Positions 43,627 through 54,508 of a DNA stretch of 64,000 nt are shown piece after piece. The stretch comes from Vicinamibacterales bacterium (GTDB lineage: Bacteria > Acidobacteriota > Vicinamibacteria > Vicinamibacterales > UBA2999), in assembly GCA_041659285.1 (NCBI GenBank), contig JBAZYO010000008.1, positions 200,480-264,479 of the forward strand, written 5' to 3'. The notes under the pieces were generated by a model, which was not told the origin of the DNA, made no database searches, and saw only the letters and a program-made list of their open reading frames with translations. How positions within the stretch are numbered: the first letter of the stretch is position 1; each line of letters opens with the position of its first letter. The translations under genes were made by a program, and so were the position numbers.

Positions 43627-44366
43627 GGTGCCGGAGGTGCCTCAGGTGCCTTGGGTACCTGAGGTGCGATGAAGTAGAGAATCCGGTTGCAGCTGTCGCA
43701 CTGCACGATCTGATCGTTCTTCAACACGTTGACGAACACCGCGGGACGGAGGCGGACCTGGCACACCGTGCAGCGCTCGCCTTCGGCGCGGGCGACGGCG
43801 GTGCCGCGGACCTTGGCGATGCGGGCGAAGGTGTCAACCAGGCCCTTGTCGTTCAGCCCGCCGATCAGGCTGGCGCGGGCGGTGGCGCACTCGATCACCA
43901 CGGCCTGCTGCACGATGACGTCCTGTTCGATGCCGCCGCGCTCGGTGCCCACCTTGGCCTGGGCAGCCTTCAGGGCGGCCTCGGCCTTCTTGATAGTGGC
44001 GTTGATCTCGTCGACCTCCATCATGTTGAGCAGGATCTTCTCTTCCTGTGCGCCAACCTCGGTCGCCGCGGCGTCGATCTGATGTTGCATCGCGCGGAAC
44101 TCTTCGTTGGTCTTGACCTGCATCAACTGGTCTTTGTACTTGGCCTGTCGCTGCTGGACGGCGGCGAGGTCCTTGTCGATCAGGCTGCGGCGGGTCTTGC
44201 TGTCGGCGAGGGCGTGTTTGGCCGCCTCGAGGGCGGCGGTGGCGTCGTGCAGGAGGGCGTCGAGCGCAGCGATGCGGCCGGGTGCCTCCGCGATGGCCTT
44301 GGCGGCCACCGCGGCTTTGCTTTCGATCTCTTGCAGTCGGATCAGGCGTTCAAGATCGGGAAGCAT
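43623..44366 (-). CDS. Coiled-coil protein with C4 zinc ribbon (CdsZ/DUF164-like)
   Basis: 247 residues. Long antiparallel coiled coil (about 5-175, heptad Ala/Leu/Glu-rich) and a C-terminal zinc ribbon with CTVCQVRLRP and CDSCNRILYF. The family is often next to ribonuclease H in diverse bacteria, as here (4-nt overlap). A nucleic-acid role is inferred from the partner. Confidence 0.82.
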   Translation of the reverse strand: MLPDLERLIRLQEIESKAAVAAKAIAEAPGRIAALDALLHDATAALEAAKHALADSKTRRSLIDKDLAAVQQRQAKYKDQLMQVKTNEEFRAMQHQIDAAATEVGAQEEKILLNMMEVDEINATIKKAEAALKAAQAKVGTERGGIEQDVIVQQAVVIECATARASLIGGLNDKGLVDTFARIAKVRGTAVARAEGERCTVCQVRLRPAVFVNVLKNDQIVQCDSCNRILYFIAPQVPKAPEAPPAP

Positions 44367-44381
44367 TGGTCCTTAAAGAAG

Positions 44382-44455
<74 letters not shown>

Positions 44456-44459
44456 TCGG

Positions 44460-46172
<1,713 letters not shown>

Positions 46173-46244
46173 ATTGCGTGCGACCCCCTGAAACCTATGT
46201 GTGGAGGCAATCCCGTAGGAATGTCCTCGAGAGTGCGGAGCCCT

Positions 46245-48026
46245 CTATTGTAGCTCCTTTGGCGGCTTCATCGCCTCCAGCAGACGGACCATTCGCTGCT
46301 TTTGCTCAAGCAGCGCCATCGATGCCGGGCCGCTATCCCCCATATTCTGCAAGCGGTTGAGCTCTCTTTGGACGTCCGCCAATTCCCGCTCGAGCCGGAC
46401 GTACTTAATTGCCACCACGCACAGATCCGGAAGGATGGCCGGAGCGAAGGGCTCAGCCGCCACGGAGGCCAGCAATTCCGCCTCCTGAGTACTTAGACGC
46501 TCCATGAGCGCACCAGGCACATCCTCGGGCCGCACCGTGAGCTCCTGGGCCGTCCGCAGTATGTTCGCCGTGCTAAGTCCTTTCAAGTCTTCTGGTTCCA
46601 GCTGATTCAGCCACTTCAGCGTGCCCGCCGGGTCGTGCACCAGGCTCCAAATCAGGCCCTTTTCCGCTTTCCTGACGTTGCCCTGCAGGCTCGGCACCCG
46701 CTCGGCCGGCAGCTCGGTCTTCCTGGCCGCTGCCGCCTTCCTGATTTCGGCTCGAACCACGCTTTCCGTCACCCGGGCCTTGTGCGCGAGGCGATCCGCG
46801 AATTGATCGCGGACCGCGGGGTCCGGAATGCGTGCCGCCACGCCCAGCATCCTGGTCAGGAATTCACGCCGGTTGTCGTCGCGGGTCAGATCCTGGCCGG
46901 CCGCCGCCCGGTCGAGCAGGAATTCCAGGTACGGCCGCGAGTGCTTGAGCTGATCGCGGAACCCGTCCGCGCCGTGCTTCTGAATGAAGGTGTCGGGATC
47001 GCCGCCGCCCGGCAGCGTCATCACGTTCACGACGAAGCCTTCGCTGACCAGCAGTTCCGAGCTGCGCTCGGCCGCAGTCTGGCCGGCGCTGTCGGGGTCG
47101 TAGCACAGCACCGTCTTCGACGTGAAGCGATGCAGGATCTGCGCCTGCTGCGCCGTCAACGCGGTGCCGCACGTCGCCACCACCGGGAAGCCACCCGCCT
47201 GGTAGACCTGCGCGAAATCGAAATAGCCCTCGACGATGATCGCGTAGCGCACCTTGCGCAGATCGCCTTTCGTGAGGTTCAGGCCGTAGAGCGTGCGGCT
47301 CTTGGTGTAGATCGGCGTTTCGGGCGAGTTAAGGTACTTCGGTTGCTGATCCTTTTCCAGAGCCCGTCCCCCGAAGGCGATCACCGTGCCCGTGTCGCGC
47401 GCAATCGGGATCATCAGGCGGTTTCTGAACCGATCGCCCTCGCTGCCATCGTCCCGCCGGCTGACCAGGCCGCTGGTGACCAGTTGCAGCGGAGAGAAGC
47501 CCTGCTTCACGAGGCGCTGGCGCAGCGCGTCGCGGCCCTGCGGCGCGAAGCCAAGCTGCAGCTGGTCGATCGTCTCCTGCGTGAGGCCGCGATCCTTCAG
47601 CAGGTATTCGCGGATGCGGGCTCCCGCGGCCGACGCCAGCTGCTCGCGGAAGTGGGTCACCGCCACTTCGTGAATCTTGACGAGCGCTTCGCGTTCGGCG
47701 GCGGTCTCGCGTTGCTCGCCCGTCGCCTCCATCTCCGGGATCGGAATCCCGAAGCGCTGCGCCAGGGTGCGGACCGCCTCCTGGAAGCCAATCTTGTCCT
47801 GCAGTTCGATGAACTTGAAGACGTCCCCGCCGACGCCGCAGCCGAAGCAGTGGAAGAAGCCGCGGTCGCGGTTGACGTTGAACGACGGGGTCTTCTCGCC
47901 GTGGAACGGGCACAGGCCCTTGTAAGTGGCGCCGGCCTTGCGCAGCGAGACGGAGTCCGACACGACGGCCACAATGTCGGCTGCCGAGCGGACTTCGTCG
48001 ATGAAACTCTGAGGGAACAGGGCCAC
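46245..48026 (-). CDS. dnaG: DNA primase DnaG
   Basis: 593 residues. CHC2 zinc finger (CPFHGEKTPSFNV, FHCFGCGVGGD), catalytic core with EGYFDFAQVYQAGG and the TOPRIM acidic residues, CYDPDSAGQ, and a C-terminal helicase-binding domain ending PPKELQ. It primes lagging strands. Overlapping dnaG-rpoD order is conserved in many bacteria. The start has no strong ribosome site; other starts are not better. Confidence 0.97.
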   Translation of the reverse strand: MALFPQSFIDEVRSAADIVAVVSDSVSLRKAGATYKGLCPFHGEKTPSFNVNRDRGFFHCFGCGVGGDVFKFIELQDKIGFQEAVRTLAQRFGIPIPEMEATGEQRETAAEREALVKIHEVAVTHFREQLASAAGARIREYLLKDRGLTQETIDQLQLGFAPQGRDALRQRLVKQGFSPLQLVTSGLVSRRDDGSEGDRFRNRLMIPIARDTGTVIAFGGRALEKDQQPKYLNSPETPIYTKSRTLYGLNLTKGDLRKVRYAIIVEGYFDFAQVYQAGGFPVVATCGTALTAQQAQILHRFTSKTVLCYDPDSAGQTAAERSSELLVSEGFVVNVMTLPGGGDPDTFIQKHGADGFRDQLKHSRPYLEFLLDRAAAGQDLTRDDNRREFLTRMLGVAARIPDPAVRDQFADRLAHKARVTESVVRAEIRKAAAARKTELPAERVPSLQGNVRKAEKGLIWSLVHDPAGTLKWLNQLEPEDLKGLSTANILRTAQELTVRPEDVPGALMERLSTQEAELLASVAAEPFAPAILPDLCVVAIKYVRLERELADVQRELNRLQNMGDSGPASMALLEQKQRMVRLLEAMKPPKELQ

Positions 48027-48102
48027 GTGGTTTACAGCCGTCGGCGTCCTCGAACGGACAACCTCAGCTTAGCGCATGGCGCCGGCTCGGCCGACGGCGT
48101 TG

Positions 48103-49359
48103 TCAGGCGGCCGACCGCCAGAACTGGAGTGCGTGTGGTTGACGGAGCGCATTCAGGATGAGTCCCAGCACCAGGGCCAGCCGCAACGGGCTCAGGTAAT
48201 ACGACGCGATCCCCGCGGCGCTCTCCGGTCCGCTGAAAATCCGGATGGTACGGGGGACATCGAGCACGCTGAAGGTGATAAAGCCCACGATCACGACCAT
48301 GCGGAGGCCATAGTGCCGCACGGGCTGTACCTCGGGCCACATCAGGAGCCAAATCGCCGGCCACGCCAGCACGCCGTGGTACAGCTGATTTGGCAGGAAC
48401 AGCAGCGGCCACAGGAGGCAGGCCGCGGCAATGGTCGTACGTCCCGCGGAGTCGAACCGGCGCCGGGCCGCCAGGCCGATCAAGGTGAGGGTGATCAGGG
48501 CCAAGGCCGCGTAGACCACCGTGCCTCTCTCGTAGTGTTCCAGAAAGTCTTCGATGACAAACCGGATGCTGAGCAATCCCCGGACGCGATCCGGGCCGTC
48601 GTAAAGGGTGAACAGGCTCTGCGTGTAGAGGTTCAGCACACCGGCGAGCGATTGTTCCACCGAGGCGGCGAAGATTCCCCACATGGCCACGGTGATGCCG
48701 CCCGCCCACCACACCACGGCGCGGCGCTCGGTGAAGAAGATCGCCAACGCGAACCCAAGCGCGATGTGGGGCTTGTAGGCGCACATGGCGAGCGTCACCG
48801 CCGCGGCCACCGGCCGCCGCCTTGACCAATACAGCGCGAGCGCCCCCAGCAACACCGCCAGGGCGGCCGTCTGTCCGCGCCAGATTCCGCCGCGGGCCGA
48901 TCCTCCCGACAGCAGCATCGCCACGAGTGCGGCCTGCTCGTACCACGCCAGCGTTACGCCGGCGCGGTCAGACAGCCAGCGCAGGAGCACGAAGCCCGCC
49001 GCCGCCATGGTGATGATGGCCAAGGGCACGAACAGCCACCGGACCGCATCGTCGCCAGGGAGGGCCAGCGGCCACAGCACGAAGAACGCGGTTGGTGGGT
49101 AGTCGACCTCGCCGAGGTAATGCGTGAAGGGGTCACCGCCGGCCAGCCAGTAGCGAAGCCATTCGCGAACCAGCCAGAGATCCGCCAGCGAGTTCTGCTG
49201 GAACGCGACCACGGCGGCCGCTGTCATGCTGATGAGGGCCAGGGGCGCCCAGACGAAGAGCGGCGTCATGGTCTCGGCGCCGGGCCTGATGAGAAACACG
49301 GCGTGCAGCCAGACCTGCCAGGCGCGACGGGGCATGTGACCTTGCTCGCGTGGCGCCAT
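48103..49359 (-). CDS. GT87-like polyprenyl-phosphate mannosyltransferase
   Basis: 418 residues, about ten membrane helices. GEVDYPPTAFFVLWPLAL matches the conserved periplasmic-loop signature (Y.YPP) of GT-C family 87 enzymes, which use lipid-linked mannose. The donor could come from the Dpm1-like GT2 at 12843, in another cluster. Acceptor unknown. Several N-terminal ATGs are possible (49359, 49335 or the Met about 31 residues in); the first is given. Confidence 0.78.
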   Translation of the reverse strand: MAPREQGHMPRRAWQVWLHAVFLIRPGAETMTPLFVWAPLALISMTAAAVVAFQQNSLADLWLVREWLRYWLAGGDPFTHYLGEVDYPPTAFFVLWPLALPGDDAVRWLFVPLAIITMAAAGFVLLRWLSDRAGVTLAWYEQAALVAMLLSGGSARGGIWRGQTAALAVLLGALALYWSRRRPVAAAVTLAMCAYKPHIALGFALAIFFTERRAVVWWAGGITVAMWGIFAASVEQSLAGVLNLYTQSLFTLYDGPDRVRGLLSIRFVIEDFLEHYERGTVVYAALALITLTLIGLAARRRFDSAGRTTIAAACLLWPLLFLPNQLYHGVLAWPAIWLLMWPEVQPVRHYGLRMVVIVGFITFSVLDVPRTIRIFSGPESAAGIASYYLSPLRLALVLGLILNALRQPHALQFWRSAA

Positions 49360-49401
49360 GGCGCCCGATTCTATCCTGCGAGTGTGACGGGTTGCCGCCG
49401 T

Positions 49402-50025
49402 TTAGAGGCGCCCGAGCTTGCGGACCGCTTCGGTACGCGTGTTGACGTGGAGCTTCTCGTAGATGCTCCGGATGTACTTGCGAACGGTGTTGATGGAGAT
49501 GGCGAGCGTGTCGGCGATCTCCTTGTATTGCTGGCCTTCGCTGAGGGCGTCGAGCACGGCGCGCTCCCGGTCGGTGAGGGTGCCCACCTCCGGGGCGGCC
49601 TGGGTCTGTCGGAAGTACTGGACCACCTTGCGGGCGATGGCGCCCGACATCGGCGCGCCACCCTCGCAGACCTCGCGCAGGGCGCGCACGATCTCGTCGC
49701 GCGGCGCCCGCTTGAGCACGTAGCCGGCGGCGCCGGCCTTGAGCGATTCGAACACCCGGTCGCTGTCATCGAACGTCGTCAGCATGACGACATGCAGGCC
49801 GGGTGCAGCGTCCTTCAGGCGCCGCGTGCACTCGATGCCGGTCATGCCCGGCAGGTTGATGTCCATCAGCACCGCGGTGGGCGGCTGAGCCGGCAGGGCG
49901 GTGAGCGCGTCTTCGCCGCTCCCGTAGCTGCCAACGCAGGTCATGCCGTCAGCGTCGGCCACCAGCCGCGCGAATGCCGCCCTGAGTTCGGCGTCGTCTT
50001 CGACAATCCCTACCGTGATGCTCAT
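49402..50025 (-). CDS. LuxR/NarL-family response regulator
   Basis: 207 residues from ATG 50025. Receiver domain with acidic pocket VGIVEDD, phospho-acceptor Asp in VLMDINLPG and Lys in GYVLKRAP; C-terminal LuxR helix-turn-helix (LTDRERAVLDALSEGQQYKEIADTL, in two parts, then SINTVRKYIRSIYEKL). It is the partner of the propeller histidine kinase upstream on the same strand. A 16-bp palindrome 40 nt before the start and a CATAGT box may be its own promoter. Confidence 0.92.
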   Translation of the reverse strand: MSITVGIVEDDAELRAAFARLVADADGMTCVGSYGSGEDALTALPAQPPTAVLMDINLPGMTGIECTRRLKDAAPGLHVVMLTTFDDSDRVFESLKAGAAGYVLKRAPRDEIVRALREVCEGGAPMSGAIARKVVQYFRQTQAAPEVGTLTDRERAVLDALSEGQQYKEIADTLAISINTVRKYIRSIYEKLHVNTRTEAVRKLGRL

Positions 50026-50035
50026 TCGTTGTTCC

Positions 50036-50080
50036 ACTATGTCTGCCCGGCCGCCGTATCGACAGTGCATGAACATGCAC
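50036..50080 (-). promoter_or_regulatory. Palindromic operator and -10-like box before the response regulator
   Basis: Reading the minus strand, GTGCATGTTCATGCAC (50080-50065) is a perfect inverted repeat (7-bp arms). After 23 nt comes CATAGTG (-10-like CATAGT at 50041-50036). The same motif, with 14 of 16 matching bases and 24-nt spacing to TATAGTG, precedes the kelch-collagen gene at 54315-54360. Confidence 0.55.
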
Positions 50081-50088
50081 CCGCCTTC

Positions 50089-50208
50089 GCCAAGGCTACG
50101 GCGGGGCAAGCCCGCGCGCCACGGCTACGGCGGGGCAAGCCCGCGCGCCAAGGCTACGGCGGGGCAAGCCCGCGCGCCACGGGCTACGGCGGGGGCAAGC
50201 CCGCCTCC
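50089..50208. repeat. Tandem repeat, four copies of a 29-bp unit, plus a degenerate tail
   Basis: Units start at 50089, 50118, 50147 and 50176. Each reads GCCA(A/C)GGCTACGG then CGGGGCAAGCCCGCGC; GCGGG and CCCGC pair within each unit. A related, degraded stretch continues to about 50252. The tract lies between the kinase stop and the response regulator start. The unit length is not a multiple of three. Confidence 0.8.
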
Positions 50209-50263
50209 GCCAAGGCTTCCGCCTTCGCTGAAGCTACGGCGGACAAGACGGCGGGGCAGGCCT

Positions 50264-53179
50264 TTACTGCCGGGCCGGTTTCGTGACCGGCACCCGGAAG
50301 GTCACGCGTACTCCGCCTTCGGGGCGCGGGCCGACCTCGACCGTCCCGCCGACGCTCGCCATCCGTTCGCGCATGTTGGTCAGGCCGTTGCCCGTGGGAT
50401 CACCCTCCGCACCCAGGCCGCGGCCGTTGTCGGCCACTTCGAGCCGCAGCCCCAGGTCATCCACGGCCACCGCCATGTGAAGCTCGGTCGCCCGGGCGTG
50501 CTTGACGGCATTGTTGATGGCTTCCTTGCACGCCAGGTAAAGGTGACGCCGGGTCTCCGACAGCAGCTCGAACGCGCCCAGGTCCGGGGCCAGTTGCACG
50601 CGCAGCCGCAGTCCAGCCGAGCTGACGTGTTCCTCGGCAAAACGCGCCGCGTAGTTGGCGAAGCCTTCGACCGTGTCCTGGCGGGCGTTGACCGTCCACA
50701 CCAGCTCGTCGAGCGTCTCGATTGCGGTGCGCGCCGCGGCCGACACGCGCGTGGGCGGGGCGTCGCCATCGGCCAGCAAGGCAATGTGGGAGAGCCGCGA
50801 GCCGAGGTCGTCGTGCAGGTCGCGGGCAATGCGCTCGCGCTCGCGCTCGATCGCGCGCTCGCGCTCCAGGTCGGCCAGTCGTCTCCGGCTTCGCCGTTGC
50901 GCCACGTTGTTCACGATCAAGCCGGTGGTGACCAGGAGCAGGCCGAGGCCCGCGGCCTGAACCGCCGGCCGCTCCCAGAAGAACGGCAGCACGACCAGCC
51001 GCGCCGTGGCCGGGCTGGTGCTCCACATGCCGTCGTTGTTGGCGGCCAGCACTTCGAGCGTGTATTGTCCCGGCGGCAGCCGGCTGTAGTACGCGACCCG
51101 GCGCGGGCCGACATCGTGCCAGGCGTTGTCGAAGCCGGCCAGCCGATAGCGAAAGCGGACCTTTGACGGTGCCATGAGGCTGAACGCCGTGTAGGCCAAC
51201 TCGATGGCCGCCGTGCCCGCGGGCACGGTGATACCGCCGTCTGGCTGGCGCACCGCCGGCCGATCATCAAGCATGGCCTCCTCGACGATCGCCGTCGGCA
51301 CGATCTGGTTGGTGGAGAACGATGCCGGATCGATCACCGCAATGCCATCAATCGTCGAGAACCACAGGCGTCCGTTGCGATCGCGCAGTCCGGACGGGTC
51401 GAGACCGCCGCCCGATCCTTCGGGATTCCGCATGCCGTCGGCGCGGTCCAGGATGATGGGATCGAGCGATGCCGCCCGCCCATCGGCGACGGCCTCGATG
51501 CGGTCGCGTTCGAGACGGGAAATGCCGCGGGTCGTGCCGATCCATAAATCGCCTTGCGCGTCCTCAATCATGACCGCCACCAGCCGATCGCCGAGGCCCT
51601 GCGCGACGCCGAATGCTTCGTAGCGCCCGTGGCGGCGCCGGAACAGCCCGTCGGCGGCGCTGCCAATCCAGAGGTCGCCGCGGCTGTCGACCAGCAGGCC
51701 CGAGATGTTGCGGGTCGGCGGGCTGTCACCCGGCGGCAGGGTGCGGAACGCGCCGTCCTCATAGACCGACAGCCCGTTGGCGTTCGAGCCGATCCAGACG
51801 CGGCCGTCGCGATCTTGCGCGAAGCTCGCGAGGTACGGCGTGGCCACGCCGTCGGCGGTGCCGTAGGCGCGAGACAATCGGCCGTCGCGGAAGAGGTGCA
51901 GGCCGCCGAGCTCGGTGCCGATCCAGATGGTGCCGTCGCGGTCCTCGAACAGCGCGGAGATGTGGTCGTCGGACAGACCCTGGGCGATGTCGAAATGATC
52001 GAGTTGCCGGCCCGTCCAGCGATACAGCCCGCTGCCGCGCGTGCCGATCCACAACGTGCCGTCGCGCGCCGGCCACAGCACCCACGCGCAGGCGCCACGC
52101 ATCTGGTCCGCGAACTGCGGCACGAACCGGCCGTTGCGTAACACCGCGACCGGTCCGCACTGCAGCCCGGCCCAGATGGCGCCGTTGCGATCTTGCACGA
52201 TCGAACCGACGGCCTCGGCCGGCAAGCCATCGGCGGTCGAGTAGGTGAGCACGCGTTTGGGTTTGATGCGCGCGAGCCCGCCGTAATAGACGCCGACCCA
52301 CACGCTGCCCTCGGCGTCTTCGTCGAGGGCGACAACCGTGCCGGCCGGAAGCCCGTTGGCCGAGCCAAATCGTTCGACGCCGCCGGCATGAATGCGCGCC
52401 ACGCCGCTCGTGCCAAGCCCCACCCAGACGTCGCCGGAGCGCGATTGAATCAGCGACGTGATGCCGTCGCTCATGAGGCAGTGCTGGCGACAGCCGCTAT
52501 GCTCAGACCCGCTCACGAGCAGGCCCTGCGGCGTGCCGATCCAGAGCCGGCCCTCACGATCCTCGAGCACCGCGTCGACCCGGCCCGCCACCGGCACCGG
52601 CGACGCGTCGCACTTCGCCGTGCCGGCGAGAACCAGGCACAGGCCGCCCGTGCTGGCGATCCAGATATCCCCGTTGCGCGACCGCGCCATCGCCGTGACC
52701 TGTGCTTGGGAGCGGCCGATCTCGACCGCGCGGACGCTATCCGGTCCAATCACCGTGACGCCGTTCTCGGTACCCGCCCAGATGCGACCCGATTGATCCT
52801 CCACGATCGTCCGCACGTCGTGCCCCGCCAGCCCGTCGGCCGCTGTATAGACCCGCCGTTCGCCGCCGTGCCACCGCACCAGGCCCGAGCCGGCCACGCC
52901 AATCCACACGGCGCCGCCAGAGTCCTCGAACACCACGCGCGCGTGAACGTTGGGGAGGGCGACGGGCACTGGTGTGAAGCGCGCGCCATCGAACCGAACC
53001 GTACCGGCCCACGTCGCGACCCACAGGTAGCCGTCGCGGGTTTGCAGGACACTGGCCAGCGCATTGTTCGGCAGGCCGTCCTCGATGCTCCAGCGATCGA
53101 CGATGAAGCCGCCCTGCGCTTCCGCCGCCAGTGGCGTCAACAGACAGCTGATCAAGAACAACCGGCCGATCATCACCAC
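50264..53179 (-). CDS. Two-component-propeller sensor histidine kinase
   Basis: 971 residues (ATG at 53173 also possible). Signal peptide (LFLISCLLTPLAAEAQ), then a large periplasmic double propeller of about fourteen Reg_prop repeats (DRDGTIWIGTELGGLHLF, EDREGRLWIGTPQGL and similar), a Y_Y_Y domain (about 650-720), one membrane helix, HisKA_3 with the phospho-His in ARDLHDDLGSRLSHIALLAD, and HATPase (EAINNAVKHA, VADNGRGLG). This design is common in Bacteroidetes and acidobacterial sensors of polysaccharide breakdown products. It pairs with the downstream regulator. Confidence 0.92.
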   Translation of the reverse strand: MVMIGRLFLISCLLTPLAAEAQGGFIVDRWSIEDGLPNNALASVLQTRDGYLWVATWAGTVRFDGARFTPVPVALPNVHARVVFEDSGGAVWIGVAGSGLVRWHGGERRVYTAADGLAGHDVRTIVEDQSGRIWAGTENGVTVIGPDSVRAVEIGRSQAQVTAMARSRNGDIWIASTGGLCLVLAGTAKCDASPVPVAGRVDAVLEDREGRLWIGTPQGLLVSGSEHSGCRQHCLMSDGITSLIQSRSGDVWVGLGTSGVARIHAGGVERFGSANGLPAGTVVALDEDAEGSVWVGVYYGGLARIKPKRVLTYSTADGLPAEAVGSIVQDRNGAIWAGLQCGPVAVLRNGRFVPQFADQMRGACAWVLWPARDGTLWIGTRGSGLYRWTGRQLDHFDIAQGLSDDHISALFEDRDGTIWIGTELGGLHLFRDGRLSRAYGTADGVATPYLASFAQDRDGRVWIGSNANGLSVYEDGAFRTLPPGDSPPTRNISGLLVDSRGDLWIGSAADGLFRRRHGRYEAFGVAQGLGDRLVAVMIEDAQGDLWIGTTRGISRLERDRIEAVADGRAASLDPIILDRADGMRNPEGSGGGLDPSGLRDRNGRLWFSTIDGIAVIDPASFSTNQIVPTAIVEEAMLDDRPAVRQPDGGITVPAGTAAIELAYTAFSLMAPSKVRFRYRLAGFDNAWHDVGPRRVAYYSRLPPGQYTLEVLAANNDGMWSTSPATARLVVLPFFWERPAVQAAGLGLLLVTTGLIVNNVAQRRSRRRLADLERERAIERERERIARDLHDDLGSRLSHIALLADGDAPPTRVSAAARTAIETLDELVWTVNARQDTVEGFANYAARFAEEHVSSAGLRLRVQLAPDLGAFELLSETRRHLYLACKEAINNAVKHARATELHMAVAVDDLGLRLEVADNGRGLGAEGDPTGNGLTNMRERMASVGGTVEVGPRPEGGVRVTFRVPVTKPARQ

Positions 53180-53238
53180 GAATTCTACCTGCTGAGGGGC
53201 CTCGCCAAGTCACGGCGTTTGGGCGCTTTCGAGCCAAG

Positions 53239-53273
53239 TTGACTTGCCGGCATCATTACTTCACAATAAGTAA
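53239..53273 (+). promoter_or_regulatory. padR promoter with palindromic operator centred on the -10 box
   Basis: TTGACT (53239-53244), 17-nt spacer, CACAAT (53262-53267) as -10. TTACTT (53256-53261) and AAGTAA (53268-53273) are perfect inverted half-sites whose 6-nt centre is exactly the -10 hexamer. This fits autorepression by the encoded PadR protein. Confidence 0.65.
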
Positions 53274-53277
53274 ACAA

Positions 53278-53610
53278 ATGAGCCGCCGCCTGCTGACCGA
53301 CTTCGAGCTGATGATCCTGCTGGCGATCCTGCGCGTGGGCGATGACGCGTACGGCGTACGGATTGCGCGTGAACTCGAAGAAACCGCAGGCCGCTCGGCG
53401 CAGTTGGCCGCCATCTACGCCGCGCTCGACCGCATGGAGTCTCGCGGGCTGGTGGCTTCGGCGCTCGGGGAACCCACGCCGGAGCGTGGCGGCCGGGCCA
53501 AGCGGATGTTCAGCCTCACGCCCAAGGGCCTTGCCCAAACGAAAGACACCCAGCAGGCGCTCACCGCGCTGTGGGCCAACCTGCCGCAATTGAGAGGAGG
53601 CCGCGCATGA
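53278..53610 (+). CDS. PadR-family transcriptional regulator
   Basis: 110 residues from ATG 53278. Winged helix LTDFELMILLAILRVGDDAY, GVRIARELEE, then wing RGGRAKRMFSLTPKG and a C-terminal dimer helix. Acidobacterial PadR genes of this length usually sit next to permease-prefix membrane proteins, as here. The TGA overlaps the start of the next gene (ATGA), indicating one operon. Confidence 0.92.
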   Translation: MSRRLLTDFELMILLAILRVGDDAYGVRIARELEETAGRSAQLAAIYAALDRMESRGLVASALGEPTPERGGRAKRMFSLTPKGLAQTKDTQQALTALWANLPQLRGGRA

Positions 53611-54254
53611 CCCCGAAACATCCGCCGGTTCTGGCCCAGACCCTGCTTGAGTGGGTGGATCCCGCCAACGACGCGCTGCACGGTGACCTGCTGGAAGAGT
53701 TCGCGTCGGGCCGCTCGCGCGCGTGGTACTGGCGGCAGGTGTTCGCCGCCGCTGGTGTCGCCATCGCCCGCCCGGTACGCGCGCATGGCATGTCCGGCCT
53801 CGAGCCCGCCATGCTCGGCCTGATCATGCTGTTCCTGCTCGGCTTCTACGTGGTCTTCGTCGTCAACGTCACCGACTGGCTGCTGCGGTTTGAAGGCGTC
53901 CACCTGTTGTCGCGGGTCCCGAAGTTGCTGGCCTGGTGGCCGGCCGCCGCGCCGGTGCTGGCGTTGACCGCCGGACTGCTGGCCGGCCGGGTGATCGGCG
54001 TGGCCGGGGATCACCACCGCGTCGTGCGCATCGTCGCCTTCGGCGGGACCACCATGCTGTGCGCGGTCGCGGCGTTGCAGGCGGTGACCGCCACCGTGGT
54101 GCCGTCCCTGTTCCTGCCGGACCTGTATCAGCAGGTGGGCACCACTGCCGCATTCGTGGCTGGGTTGATCGGCAGTCTCGGCGCGGCGGTGATGGCGCGG
54201 CCGAGCGACCTGCCGCTCGCCCTCGGCCCGACCAGCGCCGGGCCGGTTCACTAA
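53607..54254 (+). CDS. Permease-prefix-domain membrane protein
   Basis: 215 residues. The N-terminus AQTLLEWVDPANDALHGDLL then EEFASGRSRAWYWRQVFAA is the permease prefix motif that normally precedes FtsX-type acidobacterial ABC permeases. Here it is followed by four or five hydrophobic helices instead of an FtsX domain. Function unknown; it is translationally coupled to its PadR regulator. Confidence 0.78.
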   Translation: MTPKHPPVLAQTLLEWVDPANDALHGDLLEEFASGRSRAWYWRQVFAAAGVAIARPVRAHGMSGLEPAMLGLIMLFLLGFYVVFVVNVTDWLLRFEGVHLLSRVPKLLAWWPAAAPVLALTAGLLAGRVIGVAGDHHRVVRIVAFGGTTMLCAVAALQAVTATVVPSLFLPDLYQQVGTTAAFVAGLIGSLGAAVMARPSDLPLALGPTSAGPVH

Positions 54255-54314
54255 CCACCGACGCCTCCCCATCCCATCACGTCCGTTGGGCACACCGACA
54301 TGCGCGGCGGGCGG

Positions 54315-54360
54315 GCGCATGTACATGCACTGGTGCGGGTCCCAAACAGGTCCGTATAGT
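54315..54360 (+). promoter_or_regulatory. Palindromic operator and -10-like box before the kelch-collagen gene
   Basis: GCGCATGTACATGCAC (54315-54330) contains the 12-bp palindrome GCATGTACATGC. After 24 nt comes TATAGTG (54355-54361). The layout equals that before the response regulator. The remainder of the 254-nt gap to the kelch start (about 54361-54495) shows no clear element apart from the AGGAGA ribosome site. Confidence 0.5.
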
Positions 54361-54508
54361 GCGAGTTGTGCGAAACAGAAAGTCGCTCAGATGTGACCGT
54401 CGACGGCTTGGTGACAGCCTCCGCCCGGATCGCCTCAGCGTGCCGGACGTTGGCCCACAATCAGAAGGTTGCCGAGCCGCTGTTCAGCGCGGTAGAAGGA
54501 GAACTGTC

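Noticed and set aside
48037..48098. Inverted repeat GCCGTCGGC/GCCGACGGC after the GT87 gene as a terminator
   Set aside because: The 44-nt loop and missing T tract make it weak.
50089..50208. Possible CRISPR array
   Set aside because: Units adjoin without unique spacers and no cas gene is present; it is a tandem repeat.
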